Source of the DNA: Bacteroidales bacterium M3
GTDB taxonomy: Bacteria > Bacteroidota > Bacteroidia > Bacteroidales > Muribaculaceae
Reading direction: 5' to 3'
DNA: 64,000 nucleotides
Assembly: GCA_001689445.1 (NCBI GenBank)
Contig: LUJN01000020.1
Span: 1 to 64,000, forward strand
Position 1 is the stretch's first letter. Each line of letters opens with the position of its first letter. Of this stretch, positions 34,878-44,277 are shown one piece after another. The notes beneath the pieces are model-generated. The model searched no databases. It was not told where the DNA came from and was given only the letters and a program-made list of their open reading frames with translations. The position numbers were made by a program, and so were the translations under genes.

Positions 34878-35660
34878 TTAGTTGTATGACCGCAGGCGCA
34901 TGAGCATCTCGTCAAAGTCGACCTGATGGGCGTCAAACTCCGGGCCGTCGATACATACGAAGCGGGTCTTGCCGCCGACAGTGATGCGGCACGCCCCGCA
35001 CATGCCCGTGCCGTCGACCATGATGGTGTTGAGCGAGCACATGGTGGGGACATTGTATTTCTCGGTGAGGAGCGAGACAAACTTCATCATGATGGCAGGT
35101 CCGATGGTGACAACGAGGTCGACCCGCTCGCGAAGTATCACTTCCTCCACGCCGTTTGTCACGAGACCTTTTTTGCCGTATGAGCCGTCGTCGGTCATGA
35201 TGATTACCTCGTCAGAGTAAGGCCGCACCTGCTCTTCAAGGATGATGAGGTCCTTTGTGCGGGCGGCGAGCACGGTGATGACGCGGTTGCCGGCCTGCTT
35301 CATCGCTTTGATGATGGGGAGCAGTGGCGCGACACCTACACCGCCTCCACAGCATACGACAGTGCCGACTTTCTCGATATGGGTGGCCTGTCCGAGCGGG
35401 CCTACGACATCGGTCAGCTCGTCGCCGACATTAAGGGCGCATATCTTGCCTGAGGATAGACCCACCTCCTGCACCACCAGCGTGATTGTGCCCCGCTCGG
35501 GGTCGGCATCGGCTATGGTGAGGGGAATGCGTTCCCCCTTCTCGCCGACACGCACTATCACGAAGTGCCCCGGCTTGCGCGACCGGGCAATCATTGGAGC
35601 CTCGACAACGAGTTTCACTACCTTGTCGGAGAAATGCTCCTTTTCAACTATTTTATTCAT
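34878..35660 (-). CDS. nfnA: NfnA-like FAD/2Fe-2S ferredoxin-NAD+ reductase subunit
   Basis: 260 aa from ATG 35660. Ferredoxin-reductase fold: FAD-binding RIPLTIADAD, nucleotide-binding VVCCGGGVGVAPLLPI, and a C-terminal [2Fe-2S] site with cysteines in MCGACRITVGG and RFVC plus an earlier Cys (TMCSLN). It equals the dihydroorotate dehydrogenase electron-transfer/sulfide dehydrogenase family. It precedes the NfnB gene by 27 bp and should form the heterodimer. Longer in-frame starts would run into the repeat/promoter at 35701. Confidence 0.8.
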   Translation of the reverse strand: MNKIVEKEHFSDKVVKLVVEAPMIARSRKPGHFVIVRVGEKGERIPLTIADADPERGTITLVVQEVGLSSGKICALNVGDELTDVVGPLGQATHIEKVGTVVCCGGGVGVAPLLPIIKAMKQAGNRVITVLAARTKDLIILEEQVRPYSDEVIIMTDDGSYGKKGLVTNGVEEVILRERVDLVVTIGPAIMMKFVSLLTEKYNVPTMCSLNTIMVDGTGMCGACRITVGGKTRFVCIDGPEFDAHQVDFDEMLMRLRSYN

Positions 35661-35700
35661 AAATCGTGATGATTGATAATTATTCGATGTTGATTGGTTA

Positions 35701-35849
35701 CAAAGATACGAATAAGTCGAGAGCAAAAAGCAAATTTATTTGATTTTTGCCGAGCGAGAGTATCTTGGGCATAGCCAAAGATACGAATAAGTCGAGAGCA
35801 ATGCCAAATTTATTTGAGCATTGTCGAGCGGAAGTATCTTGGGCATAGC
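35701..35849. repeat. Two tandem 75-bp hairpin repeats carrying a -7 promoter element
   Basis: Copy A is 35701-35766 and copy B 35776-35840, each followed by GGGCATAGC. Outer arms AAGATAC/GTATCTT are shared. Inner stems differ but stay paired: GCAAAAA/TTTTTGC in A and CAATGC/GCATTG in B, around CAAATTTATTTG. Each left arm reads TATCTTTG on the minus strand, a perfect -7 element; copy A's is 41 bp before nfnA. A third copy is at 54031. Confidence 0.8.
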
Positions 35850-35887
35850 TAAAGTTACGCAGAAAATGAGGCAATCTGAAATATCGG

Positions 35888-35928
35888 GAAGAAAAAAGCC
35901 GTCCCCTTTTTCACGAAAGGCGACGGCT
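35888..35928 (-). terminator. Terminator-like hairpin, minus strand
   Basis: AGCCGTC-g-CCTTT pairs with AAAGG-g-GACGGCT in the minus-strand transcript and is followed by TTTTTTCTTCC. No protein gene lies directly upstream, which points to a small RNA or independent short transcript. Confidence 0.65.
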
Positions 35929-36022
35929 GTACATTCATTCTGCAACTGATTTAGGTTAGTAAGTGCTTTTCATGCAGATTTGATTAATCTGATTCCTGTA
36001 ATTATTATAATTCTGTATCTTA
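35889..36022 (-). ncRNA. Candidate small RNA
   Basis: A perfect -7 element TATCTTTG (plus 36029-36036, minus strand) and a factor-independent terminator (35888-35928) frame about 134 nt without a good reading frame. A clear -33 box is not seen. No known RNA family is recognised. The rest of the 35850-36280 gap has nothing else I can identify apart from the unlocated promoter of the gene at 36281. Confidence 0.35.
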
Positions 36023-36280
36023 GTGATGCAAAGATAATGCAGAGTTTTCGGCTATGCATTAACAGGTAAAGCGAAAGTAAAATGCTGTACATATTAAAGT
36101 ATTGTTAATCAGCGTGATAGTTTGCGCTGGCCGCCTCTAAAAAGTAAACTGTATTTGTGGGCTGTAATCCATCGGAGATGGCTTGACGGTATAGTGATGT
36201 CAATATTTTATCCGAAAAGATGAGTCGTTAAAAGAAAAATGCCTAACTTAGTGGAAACACTCTCTTAAATCACATAAGAA

Positions 36281-38986
36281 ATGAGAAAACCCGATATTGT
36301 TATCGTTGCGGCGGCTGTTGCCGCCATTGGGACAGGATGTGCCCAGAAGACCGAACCTACCGACGTGATATTCTCGTCAGACCAGTACACCGTCTATACC
36401 GATAGGGTGGTGCAGGGTGGATTTACGGCGCGTGCCGTCAGTCCGTTGGAGATTGTGACCGACTATAAAAGCCCGGAGGTGTCGGGTGTGTCGTCTCTAG
36501 TGCATTTCCGTTTCTCGCTCAACAGCCGCGACAACGAGCTGACTCCGGGGCTGAACCACACGGCCCTTGTGGGTAATCCCGACAGCGACGAGGCGGTGTA
36601 TAGTTTCGGGCAGGTACTCGACCTTGAAGACCGGCTTGCCAAGGAGGAGAAGGGTGGCGAGCTGCCCAAGGACACCGAGTGGACGGTAAGGGTGGATATG
36701 CGACCTGTGCTCGCCTCATTCAAGAAGAACGGCTATTATGTCACCGGTACGGGCGACACTATATATCGCGATGACTTCAAGGGGCTGTGGGTGGCCGGAG
36801 GAGCGGAGCCGCTCAACTGGGACTTTGACAATCTCTATGGCAAGCACGACTGGAAGCTTTCCGACCGTGGCGACGGCATATATACAGTGACTATCAAACT
36901 CAACCCCACAACCGACCGTCCGAGCGACCCGACGGGATGGAAGATAGAGCGACCCGACGGGCGTTTCCCGCAATATTCGTCGGGGCAGGTGCTCGTCGAC
37001 GCCCTCTATAATATGGCGATATCGGACATAGCGAGCGACATACGCCCCGACGATACCTATCGAGCCGGTGCGGCATGGGACGGCGTGTGGACCCGCGATG
37101 TCTCCTACTCGATATACCTCGCCCTTGCCTATCTCGACCCTGTGAGGTCGATGAACAGCCTGCGGGCCAAGGTAAAGGAGGGGCGCATAGTGCAGGATAC
37201 CGGCACGGGCGGCTCGTGGCCCGTGTCGAGCGACCGCGTGGTATGGGCAATCGGCGCGTGGGAGATATACAAGGTGACCGGCGACAAGGAGTGGCTTGCC
37301 GAGGCCCACAAGGTCATCGCCGCCACCCTTGAGGACGACATGCTGATGGTGTGGAATCCCGAGCGGAAGATGATGCGCGGCGAGCAGAGCTATCTCGACT
37401 GGCGCGAGCAGACCTATCCCAAGTGGATGCAACCCAAGGATATATATGAGTCGATGTGTCTCGGCACCAATGTGGTGTTTGCCGAGGCATTCTCCATCAT
37501 GGCTCGCATGGAGGAGGAGCTGGGGCTGACCGGCGGCAAGGAAAAGTACCTTGAAATGGCACGCACCCTGCGCTCGTCAATCAACAGCAACCTGTGGATA
37601 CCCAATCTCGGATACTACAGCGAATATCTCTACGGCGGCATCTACCCGATACAGTCGCAGGCCACCGACAATCTCGGGCAGTCGCTTGGAGTGCTCTTTG
37701 ACGTGGCAAGCCCCGAAATGGCAGCGTCCATCATCTCCAAGACCCCTGTCAACTATTACGGCACGTCGTCGGTCTTCCCCCAGATGCCCGATATCCGGCC
37801 CTATCATAATGACGCCGTGTGGCCCTTTGTGCAGGCCTACTGGAATCTTGCCGCCGCCAAGACCGGCAACATGCAGGCATTCTCCGAGGGCCTTGCGGCA
37901 ATATACCGCGCGGCAGCCATGTTTGGCACCGACAAGGAGCTGTTTGTCTCCTCCAACGGCGACTACCGTGGGACGGCGGTCAACTCCGACGCCCAGCTGT
38001 GGAGCGCGGCGGGGAGCGCGGCGATGGTGTTCCGTGCCATTGCCGGCATGAGCTTCACCCCCGACGGTATAGACTTTGCTCCATTTGTCCCCGCCGCCCT
38101 GTCGGGCGACAAGACTATCACAGGGTTCCGCTATCGCGACATGGTGCTGTCGGTGACGGTTAAGGGCATCGGCTCCGAGATTGAGACATTCATGGTCGAC
38201 GGTAAAGTCTCGGCTGACAATCATCTCCCCGGCGACCTTACGGGGGAACACTCGGTGGAGATACAGCTCGCCGACAACGCCATCGAGCAGCGTCCTGTCA
38301 ACCGCATACCGCAGGCATGGATGCCTTCGGTGCCGGTTGTGACATGGAACACCCCGCACGAGGCCGAGATAAGGAACTTTGGCGAGGGGATGTCATATGG
38401 CATCTACCTCAACGGAGTATTTGAGGAGCAGATACAGACGCGCACCTACCGTCTGTATGACACTGATAACTACACCGTGGTGGGCATAGTGCCTGTCAAG
38501 AATGAGGAATGGAGCGGTTTCACTATGTGCCCCTACGAGTATATTCCACAGGGAAGCCTCACTATCGTGCAGGCTGAGGATATGGCGCATGGCGGCACCA
38601 CACTTATTGCCGACAAGGCCAAGGCGTCGCGGTTTGTGGAGATAACCCGCGAGAAAAACACGAAGTTGCCGTTCAGCATAGATGTGCCGCAAAAGGGCAC
38701 CTACTTCATCGACTTCAGATATGCCAATGGGTCAGGCCCGATAAACACCGAAAACAAGTGTGCCCTGCGCACTCTCACGGTCAACGGCAGGATTGCCGGG
38801 CCGGTCGTTATGCCGCAGCGCGGTATCGGCGAATGGCTCTCGACCGGGATGAGCAACATGCAGGCAGTGGAGCTTGAGAAGGGGCACAATACGCTGACGC
38901 TCGAATATCTCACGCCGCAGAATGTCAATATGAACGGCGAGACCAACACCGCGCTTATAGACTATATGCGCGTGATACGTAAATGA
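36281..38986 (+). CDS. Lipoprotein six-hairpin glycoside hydrolase with C-terminal CBM6/35-like module
   Basis: 901 aa. Signal peptide ending IGTGC (Cys 20), so surface or periplasmic lipoprotein. After a beta-rich N-terminal region (to about 230) comes an (alpha/alpha)6 barrel (about 235-640) with DGVWTRDVSYSIYLALAYLD, QDTGTGGSWPVSSDRVVWAIGAWE and YHNDAVWPFVQAYW, as in amylo-1,6-glucosidase/trehalase-like enzymes. The last 140 residues (from LTIVQAEDMAHGG) look like a CBM6/35 beta-sandwich. Acidic residues for catalysis cannot be assigned surely. The two genes behind it encode a SusA-like amylase and a phosphodiesterase, so it may debranch starch or glycogen. Confidence 0.75.
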   Translation: MRKPDIVIVAAAVAAIGTGCAQKTEPTDVIFSSDQYTVYTDRVVQGGFTARAVSPLEIVTDYKSPEVSGVSSLVHFRFSLNSRDNELTPGLNHTALVGNPDSDEAVYSFGQVLDLEDRLAKEEKGGELPKDTEWTVRVDMRPVLASFKKNGYYVTGTGDTIYRDDFKGLWVAGGAEPLNWDFDNLYGKHDWKLSDRGDGIYTVTIKLNPTTDRPSDPTGWKIERPDGRFPQYSSGQVLVDALYNMAISDIASDIRPDDTYRAGAAWDGVWTRDVSYSIYLALAYLDPVRSMNSLRAKVKEGRIVQDTGTGGSWPVSSDRVVWAIGAWEIYKVTGDKEWLAEAHKVIAATLEDDMLMVWNPERKMMRGEQSYLDWREQTYPKWMQPKDIYESMCLGTNVVFAEAFSIMARMEEELGLTGGKEKYLEMARTLRSSINSNLWIPNLGYYSEYLYGGIYPIQSQATDNLGQSLGVLFDVASPEMAASIISKTPVNYYGTSSVFPQMPDIRPYHNDAVWPFVQAYWNLAAAKTGNMQAFSEGLAAIYRAAAMFGTDKELFVSSNGDYRGTAVNSDAQLWSAAGSAAMVFRAIAGMSFTPDGIDFAPFVPAALSGDKTITGFRYRDMVLSVTVKGIGSEIETFMVDGKVSADNHLPGDLTGEHSVEIQLADNAIEQRPVNRIPQAWMPSVPVVTWNTPHEAEIRNFGEGMSYGIYLNGVFEEQIQTRTYRLYDTDNYTVVGIVPVKNEEWSGFTMCPYEYIPQGSLTIVQAEDMAHGGTTLIADKAKASRFVEITREKNTKLPFSIDVPQKGTYFIDFRYANGSGPINTENKCALRTLTVNGRIAGPVVMPQRGIGEWLSTGMSNMQAVELEKGHNTLTLEYLTPQNVNMNGETNTALIDYMRVIRK

Positions 38987-39009
38987 CAATTATATACACT
39001 CCACGATAT

Positions 39010-40875
39010 ATGAAACGGTTTTTTTTGAGCCTCATGGCTCTTGTGGTGCTCTCATTGGGAGCTGTTGCGGCCAAGCGGCTGCAGGTCGATAATGTCAATC
39101 CCCCATATTGGTGGACGGGGATGGAGAACGACACCCTACAAGTGATGTTGCATGGCGACGGCATAAGGGATGCCTCCGTCAAGGTGGATTATCCCGGGGT
39201 AAGCCTTGCCGAGGTCGTGCGCCCGGACAGCCCCAATTACCAGTTCCTTTATTTTGTCATTTCTCCCGACGCGCGTCCGGGCGAGATGAAAATCGACCTC
39301 AATCTTGACGGTCGCAAGGCAGTCGTGCCCTACGAACTGAAAGCCCGTGACGGCAAGCCCGGTGCGGCGGGGTTTGATGCCTCCGATGTGCTCTACCTGA
39401 TTATGCCCGACCGCTTTGCCGACGGCGACCCATCTAATAACGAGCATCCGGCGATAAAGAATACCTCTAAGGTCGACCGCAACATCAACCATGCGCGCCA
39501 CGGCGGCGACATCAAGGGTATGCTCGACCATCTCGACTATATCGACTCGCTCGGCGTGACGGCGATATGGGTCAACCCTGTGCTTGAGAACGACATGCCG
39601 GGCGGTTCATATCACGGGTATGCCACGACCGACTACTACCGTATTGACCCCCGCTTTGGCTCAAACGAGGAGTGGAATCGGTTTGTCGAGGAGTGCCATA
39701 AGCGCGGCATCAAGGTGGTGATGGATATGATATTCAATCATTCGGGCAGCGGGCATCCGTGGTTCGGTGACCGTCCGTTTAAGGATTGGTTCAACTTCCC
39801 CGACGGGTATGTGCAGACCAACTACCGCCTGTCGACGCTCCACGACCCATATGTGAGCGACTATGACAAGCGCAGGACGGTCGACGGATGGTTTGTCGAG
39901 GCTATGCCCGACCTCAACCAGCGCAATCCCCACCTGATGAAATACCTGATACAAAACTCCCTGTGGTGGATAGAGTCGTCAAAGATTGACGGCATCCGCA
40001 TGGATACCCATCCCTATGCCGACTTTGACGGCATGGCTCATTGGATTGCCGAGGTGATGAGACAATATCCGGGGTATAACATCGTCGGCGAGTGCTGGTA
40101 TGGCACAGAGGGCGGCGAGGCGTTTTGGCAGAAGGATTCGTATGTCAACAAGAAGGGAAATTCCAACCTGCCGACTGTCATGGACTTTGTGCTCTCCATC
40201 AAGGGTCGTGACGCCTTCTCGGGACAGACCGACCGTCTGACGGGGCTTAACGACATATACGACCACCTCGCTCTCGACTACCTGTTTCCCAATCCGCAGA
40301 ATATCCTCACGTTCCTCGACAACCACGACACCGACCGCTTCCTTCTCTCCGAGCCTGACTCGCTGGGATGGTGGAAGCAGGCGATGACTTTCCTGCTTAC
40401 GTCGCGCGGCATCCCGCAGATATATTACGGTACTGAGGTGCTTATGAACGGCAGCCGTGCCGACGGCGGCGACGGCAATGTGCGCCGTGACATGCCGGGC
40501 GGCTTCGCTGGCGACACTATCAGCGTGTTCACCGCCGAGGGGCGTACACCCAAGCAGCAGGAGGCTCACGAGTTCCTCTCGCGCCTGCTCAACTGGCGCA
40601 AGGGCAACGAGGTGATTGCCCGTGGGTCGCTGAAGCATTTCATGCCCGAGCAGGGGGTGTATACCTATGAACGCCGTCTTGGCGACAAGCGTGTCGTCGT
40701 TATGATGAACGGCAACGACCGCCCCGTCACCATGATGACCGAATCTGTCGCCGAGGTGCTTCCCCTCGGTTCAAAGTGGCACGACATGCTGTCGGGCGAG
40801 ACTGTCACCGTCACGCCTGAAATGACATTTGCCCCGCGTGCGATATATATCCTCGACCGTGAGATAACCGAGTGA
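39010..40875 (+). CDS. SusA-like GH13 neopullulanase/cyclomaltodextrinase
   Basis: 621 aa from ATG 39010, with a signal peptide (MKRFFLSLMALVVLSLGAVA). An N-terminal beta domain (about 22-118) precedes the GH13 barrel with all motifs: MDMIFNHSG (238-246), GIRMDTH (nucleophile Asp 332), VGECWYG (Glu 361) and LDNHD (Asp 440). It is close to periplasmic SusA of Bacteroides, which cleaves imported malto-oligosaccharides. It starts 23 bp after the glycosidase gene and is likely co-transcribed with it. No susCD genes are in the window. Confidence 0.9.
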   Translation: MKRFFLSLMALVVLSLGAVAAKRLQVDNVNPPYWWTGMENDTLQVMLHGDGIRDASVKVDYPGVSLAEVVRPDSPNYQFLYFVISPDARPGEMKIDLNLDGRKAVVPYELKARDGKPGAAGFDASDVLYLIMPDRFADGDPSNNEHPAIKNTSKVDRNINHARHGGDIKGMLDHLDYIDSLGVTAIWVNPVLENDMPGGSYHGYATTDYYRIDPRFGSNEEWNRFVEECHKRGIKVVMDMIFNHSGSGHPWFGDRPFKDWFNFPDGYVQTNYRLSTLHDPYVSDYDKRRTVDGWFVEAMPDLNQRNPHLMKYLIQNSLWWIESSKIDGIRMDTHPYADFDGMAHWIAEVMRQYPGYNIVGECWYGTEGGEAFWQKDSYVNKKGNSNLPTVMDFVLSIKGRDAFSGQTDRLTGLNDIYDHLALDYLFPNPQNILTFLDNHDTDRFLLSEPDSLGWWKQAMTFLLTSRGIPQIYYGTEVLMNGSRADGGDGNVRRDMPGGFAGDTISVFTAEGRTPKQQEAHEFLSRLLNWRKGNEVIARGSLKHFMPEQGVYTYERRLGDKRVVVMMNGNDRPVTMMTESVAEVLPLGSKWHDMLSGETVTVTPEMTFAPRAIYILDREITE

Positions 40876-40883
40876 CGGCAAGG

Positions 40884-41390
40884 ATGAAACGCGTTGGAAT
40901 ACTGTCGGATACCCATTCATGCTGGGATGACCGCTATGCCACCCACTTTGCCGGCTGTGACGAGATATGGCACGCCGGCGATGTGGGCGACATCGACATT
41001 ATCCGCCGTCTTGAGGAGGTCGCTCCCGTGGTGAGGGCGGTATCGGGCAACATCGACCACGGCATGGTGTGCCGCCGGTGTCCCGAGTCGCTCGACTTCA
41101 CCGTCGAGGGGGTGCACGTATGGATGACCCATATCGGCGGCTACCCCGGACGTTATGCCCCCGGCGTGAAGCAACTTTTGCGCGACAGTGGCGTTAATCT
41201 CATGGTCACGGGCCATAGTCACATACTGAAAGTGATGTGGGACAAGGAACTTGGCGTGCTTCACGTCAATCCCGGTGCCGCAGGAGTGCATGGCTGGCAG
41301 AAGGTGCGCACGCTGGTGCGCCTCGTCATTGACGGCCCGGCAATGCGCGACCTCGAAGTGATAGAATTGGGCACACGTCGCGTGACATAG
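40884..41390 (+). CDS. YfcE/MJ0936-type metallophosphoesterase
   Basis: 168 aa. Metal-binding motifs in order: SDTHS (about 8-12), HAGDVGD, SGNIDH, MTHIGG and TGHSH. This is the short, cap-less phosphodiesterase family acting on phosphodiesters in the cytoplasm; natural substrate unknown. ATG 40884 is preceded by AAGG and lies 8 bp after the amylase stop; a GTG at 40872 overlapping that stop is possible. Confidence 0.92.
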   Translation: MKRVGILSDTHSCWDDRYATHFAGCDEIWHAGDVGDIDIIRRLEEVAPVVRAVSGNIDHGMVCRRCPESLDFTVEGVHVWMTHIGGYPGRYAPGVKQLLRDSGVNLMVTGHSHILKVMWDKELGVLHVNPGAAGVHGWQKVRTLVRLVIDGPAMRDLEVIELGTRRVT

Positions 41391-41419
41391 TAAAGGAGTT
41401 GGAGAACGTAAATAAACAA

Positions 41420-41501
41420 GTAGGGTCGCGACCTGTCGCGACCGCGTGGATGGGATATTGCCAACCGGCCTATTCGCGGTCGCGACAGGTCGCGACCCTA
41501 C
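41420..41501. repeat. GTAG-type hairpin repeat, 27-bp perfect arms
   Basis: Arms 41420-41446 and 41475-41501 are exact inverted copies. Each is GTAG, then GGTCGCGAC-CT-GTCGCGACC, then GCG, so every arm folds on itself as well as on the other. The frame equals that at 80-103, with another word. It lies 15 bp before a SPOR gene. Confidence 0.9.
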
Positions 41502-41516
41502 TGAAATAAAACGCAA

Positions 41517-42041
41517 ATGAAACATACACCAATAATTTGCGCCGCCCTGCTTGCCGTCATGGTGCTTGGCGGATGCAAGACCAATGAGAACAATTATCGT
41601 GCAGCCTACGAGATGGCGCGGCAGAAAGAGCGTGCGGGTATCGACTCGACTGTGTATGAGAAAATCCGCAAGGAGGCACGGCCCACTCAGGTCGATGTCG
41701 CCGGTCGGCAGTTGCCGGCGCTCGATGTGGCCGTGCGTGTGACAGCCGGTCTTGGCGATGCTGCGCAACTACAGCCCTATTGCGTTGCCGTTGCACAGTT
41801 CAAGCAGCTGTTCAATGCCAAGGCGATGACCACGCGGCTGCGCGACGGCGGCTATGAGGCGTTTGTGGTCGAGACCCGCGAACCCCTTTACTATGTCATA
41901 GCGGGCGGCGAAGAGACGGCAGACGAAGCGGCGGCGTTGCTCGACCGCGTTTCGGCCGACAAGGGCATTGTACTGCGCGATCCCTATCCGTTTATCCTGC
42001 GTCCGATAGGGAGAGTGGCGGTAAACAATGACAAGAGATGA
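41517..42041 (+). CDS. SPOR-domain lipoprotein
   Basis: 174 aa. Lipobox LGGC (Cys 20). The C-terminal half (about 87-160) has the SPOR pattern: YCVAVAQFKQLFNAKAM, then LRDGGYEAFVVE and YYVIAGG. SPOR domains bind denuded peptidoglycan at division sites, so a role at the septum or the outer-membrane/wall link is likely. The middle part is charged and helical. It follows the hairpin repeat. Confidence 0.85.
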   Translation: MKHTPIICAALLAVMVLGGCKTNENNYRAAYEMARQKERAGIDSTVYEKIRKEARPTQVDVAGRQLPALDVAVRVTAGLGDAAQLQPYCVAVAQFKQLFNAKAMTTRLRDGGYEAFVVETREPLYYVIAGGEETADEAAALLDRVSADKGIVLRDPYPFILRPIGRVAVNNDKR

Positions 42042-42215
42042 AAAATTTTATTATTTTTATAAAAACATTTGGATATGAAGAAAAATTAGCATATATTTGG
42101 ATTGGGAATAAATCACAGATGGATTCCCGCCGATATAGACCGTTTTTTCAAAATATATATGTTTTTATAGATTGTAGATTTAGAGGGAGTGCCGTCGTGA
42201 GACAGCGCCCCCTTT

Positions 42216-43907
42216 TTACATTGTCTTGTCAATGGCGATTATCGCTCGGCCACGGGCCATGCGTCCTAAATGTGGCGCGATGTAATAATAAAGTGTCTCT
42301 CCCTCGGGTGTTACAGCCGTATAGCGAGTCTCCATATTGAATATCAATGTGTCGCGCCATTCCTTGGAATGACGGTGCTTCCATGTGAGGTAGGTTCGTG
42401 ATACCGGATTCATTGAACCTGTCGAGACGGGATTGCCTACAGTGGCCCGGTAGGATTGTAATCCGAGACTGTCTTTGCTGAAGTAGATAGGATATATACC
42501 GTAAAAAGAGTTATTGCCCGGTATCTTCAATCCTTTATGGAACGGATTTCCGCGATATTTTGCAGGGAGGAGTATAATCATATGGTCCTGATAGCCGGAA
42601 TAGTATGATAGTGAGCGCATGTTGTGACCGTAGGACATGTTGGATACAAATCCTAATGTATGCCAAGGTATTCGCCGGAACGTAATTGCATCGACATAGG
42701 CGATAGAGCCTTGCATATTGGCGCGTTGTCCGATGAAAGCATGTATTTGAGTGGCGTTGACCTTTACCTTGTATTGCCAGTATGTGACACAGGAGAAGAA
42801 GGCAATTATAATGGCGGTGAGCAGGTAGGCAGGTATATACAGGGGCTTGTCGAACCATCGGTAACCATGGTATAGCAAACGCAGATTAGCGATGATGAGA
42901 AAGAGGGTCGGAGCCCAATTGATGCGTCCGTATCCCTTGAGTATCATGGAGATGAACAGCGCGGCGGCAAATCCAGCCAACCATGGCGACTGGTCGAGGA
43001 GGGCGGCTCGTGCCTGTCCGCGACCTTTGCGTAGCGCGTAGATAAGGAAGATGATGATGTAGAGATACAACAGTTTGTTGTCGCGCAATGCATTGTATAT
43101 CCCGGTGGTGGAGAATTGGACGCCACCTGCATTGGACTCTGAGGTTATGCGTGATAATTGTCCGGGCGAGAATGATGTCATAAAGCCGGCAAGAAGGGCA
43201 AGGAAGATTATCCACGTCAACCTGTTATGTCTTACAAGCTGTCGTTTTTCCCAAAGTATCGTTACGGCTGCTGCGCCTGCCGGGATGGCGAATCCTTCGT
43301 GCCACCATCCCGTAATAAATGCCAGGATGCCCGTAGCGGTAATTGCTACGGGTGCCATATGGCACCCCGAGGCAACTTTGTTAAACGTCAGAAGAAACAA
43401 TATGACGAGGACGGACGGCCAGACGTAGTTGACCGTGAAATCGTCGGATACCATAGTGTCCCACCATGGGAGGAATATAATTGTGCAGATGATTGATATA
43501 GCGACGGCAAATGGCGAGCGTAGACCTTTGCGTCCATAGGATGCAATCACGATGAGGCATAGCAACGCGGCGCACATCAAGCCGTTGGCAATCTGTTCAA
43601 CCAGGCCGGGCAGAGGTTGAAACAGTATATGGACTATGTTGGACAGCCTTCCGTTTATGACGAGGTAATGGTTTGTTGCGGCCTGAAAAGCCTCGGAGTA
43701 AGTCACGATAGGCGTTTGGCTGACACATTCCCAGAATTCATCCTGTGTAAGGTCTGACGGGAAGCAGAGGGAGTAGGGCATGTCATCACCGAACGGGAAG
43801 CATTGGAGACGCCACGACATAAACCCTGCGCCTGACAAGGCCAATATCAGGATTGAGGAGATGATTAGGGCGAGATGCCGGGAATTTTTGTGACTGATGT
43901 TTGGCAT
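42216..43907 (-). CDS. Large multi-pass membrane protein (DUF6056-like)
   Basis: 563 aa. About eleven transmembrane helices fill the first 380 residues, then a soluble domain of some 170 residues (FRRIPWHTLGFVSN onward). The layout recalls GT-C glycosyltransferases and the DUF6056 family; no catalytic motif can be named with certainty, though an acidic DDM follows the first helix (near residue 40), where GT-C enzymes keep aspartates. It may transfer a sugar from a lipid carrier to a surface polymer. ATG 43907; a TTG three bases earlier is the other option. Confidence 0.65.
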   Translation of the reverse strand: MPNISHKNSRHLALIISSILILALSGAGFMSWRLQCFPFGDDMPYSLCFPSDLTQDEFWECVSQTPIVTYSEAFQAATNHYLVINGRLSNIVHILFQPLPGLVEQIANGLMCAALLCLIVIASYGRKGLRSPFAVAISIICTIIFLPWWDTMVSDDFTVNYVWPSVLVILFLLTFNKVASGCHMAPVAITATGILAFITGWWHEGFAIPAGAAAVTILWEKRQLVRHNRLTWIIFLALLAGFMTSFSPGQLSRITSESNAGGVQFSTTGIYNALRDNKLLYLYIIIFLIYALRKGRGQARAALLDQSPWLAGFAAALFISMILKGYGRINWAPTLFLIIANLRLLYHGYRWFDKPLYIPAYLLTAIIIAFFSCVTYWQYKVKVNATQIHAFIGQRANMQGSIAYVDAITFRRIPWHTLGFVSNMSYGHNMRSLSYYSGYQDHMIILLPAKYRGNPFHKGLKIPGNNSFYGIYPIYFSKDSLGLQSYRATVGNPVSTGSMNPVSRTYLTWKHRHSKEWRDTLIFNMETRYTAVTPEGETLYYYIAPHLGRMARGRAIIAIDKTM

Positions 43908-43952
43908 CAATGGTCTATTTTGGCGTTTTTGTCAACATGTGGGCAATAGACA

Positions 43953-43985
43953 CAAAAAAAGCTGTCCACCGATTGTGGCCAGCTT
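43953..43985 (-). terminator. Terminator of the small lipoprotein gene
   Basis: On the minus strand AAGCTGgCCAC pairs with GTGGaCAGCTT, followed by seven T (plus 43954-43960). Confidence 0.85.
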
Positions 43986-44014
43986 AATTTTTTGCTGAGT
44001 AGGGGATACCCTGA

Positions 44015-44224
44015 TTATTTTACTACTACAGTAGTGTCAGCGGCAGCGGCAGCAACGATAGTGTCACCGGTTACAGTGTCTACAGCTTCAACAGCCTCAA
44101 CAACCTCTACGTTTACTGTATCAGCAGCGATAGAGTCAGTAGCGGCAGCAGCGTCCTTAGAGTTACCGCAAGAGAAGAGCGATGCGCTGAATACAACAGC
44201 AAGTAATAAAACTAACTTTTTCAT
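44015..44224 (-). CDS. Small low-complexity lipoprotein
   Basis: 69 aa. Signal peptide with lipobox LFSC (Cys 19). The mature 51 residues are made almost only of Ala, Val, Thr, Asp and Glu (such as VEVVEAVEAVDTVTGD), highly acidic and without a predicted fold. A consensus promoter and a strong terminator suggest high expression. Similar small acidic lipoproteins occur in Bacteroidales; function unknown. Confidence 0.75.
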   Translation of the reverse strand: MKKLVLLLAVVFSASLFSCGNSKDAAAATDSIAADTVNVEVVEAVEAVDTVTGDTIVAAAAADTTVVVK

Positions 44225-44277
44225 TTCTTTTTCTGATTAAATAATAAAACAATATTTCGTTTGCTTCAAAAACAGCA

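Noticed and set aside
35736..35945. 69-codon minus-strand frame upstream of nfnA
   Set aside because: It spans the tandem hairpin repeats and the terminator of the candidate small RNA, so it cannot be an ordinary gene.
42038..42340. 100-codon plus-strand frame after the SPOR gene
   Set aside because: It overlaps the 3' end of the membrane-protein gene on the other strand, is AT-rich and shows no protein features.
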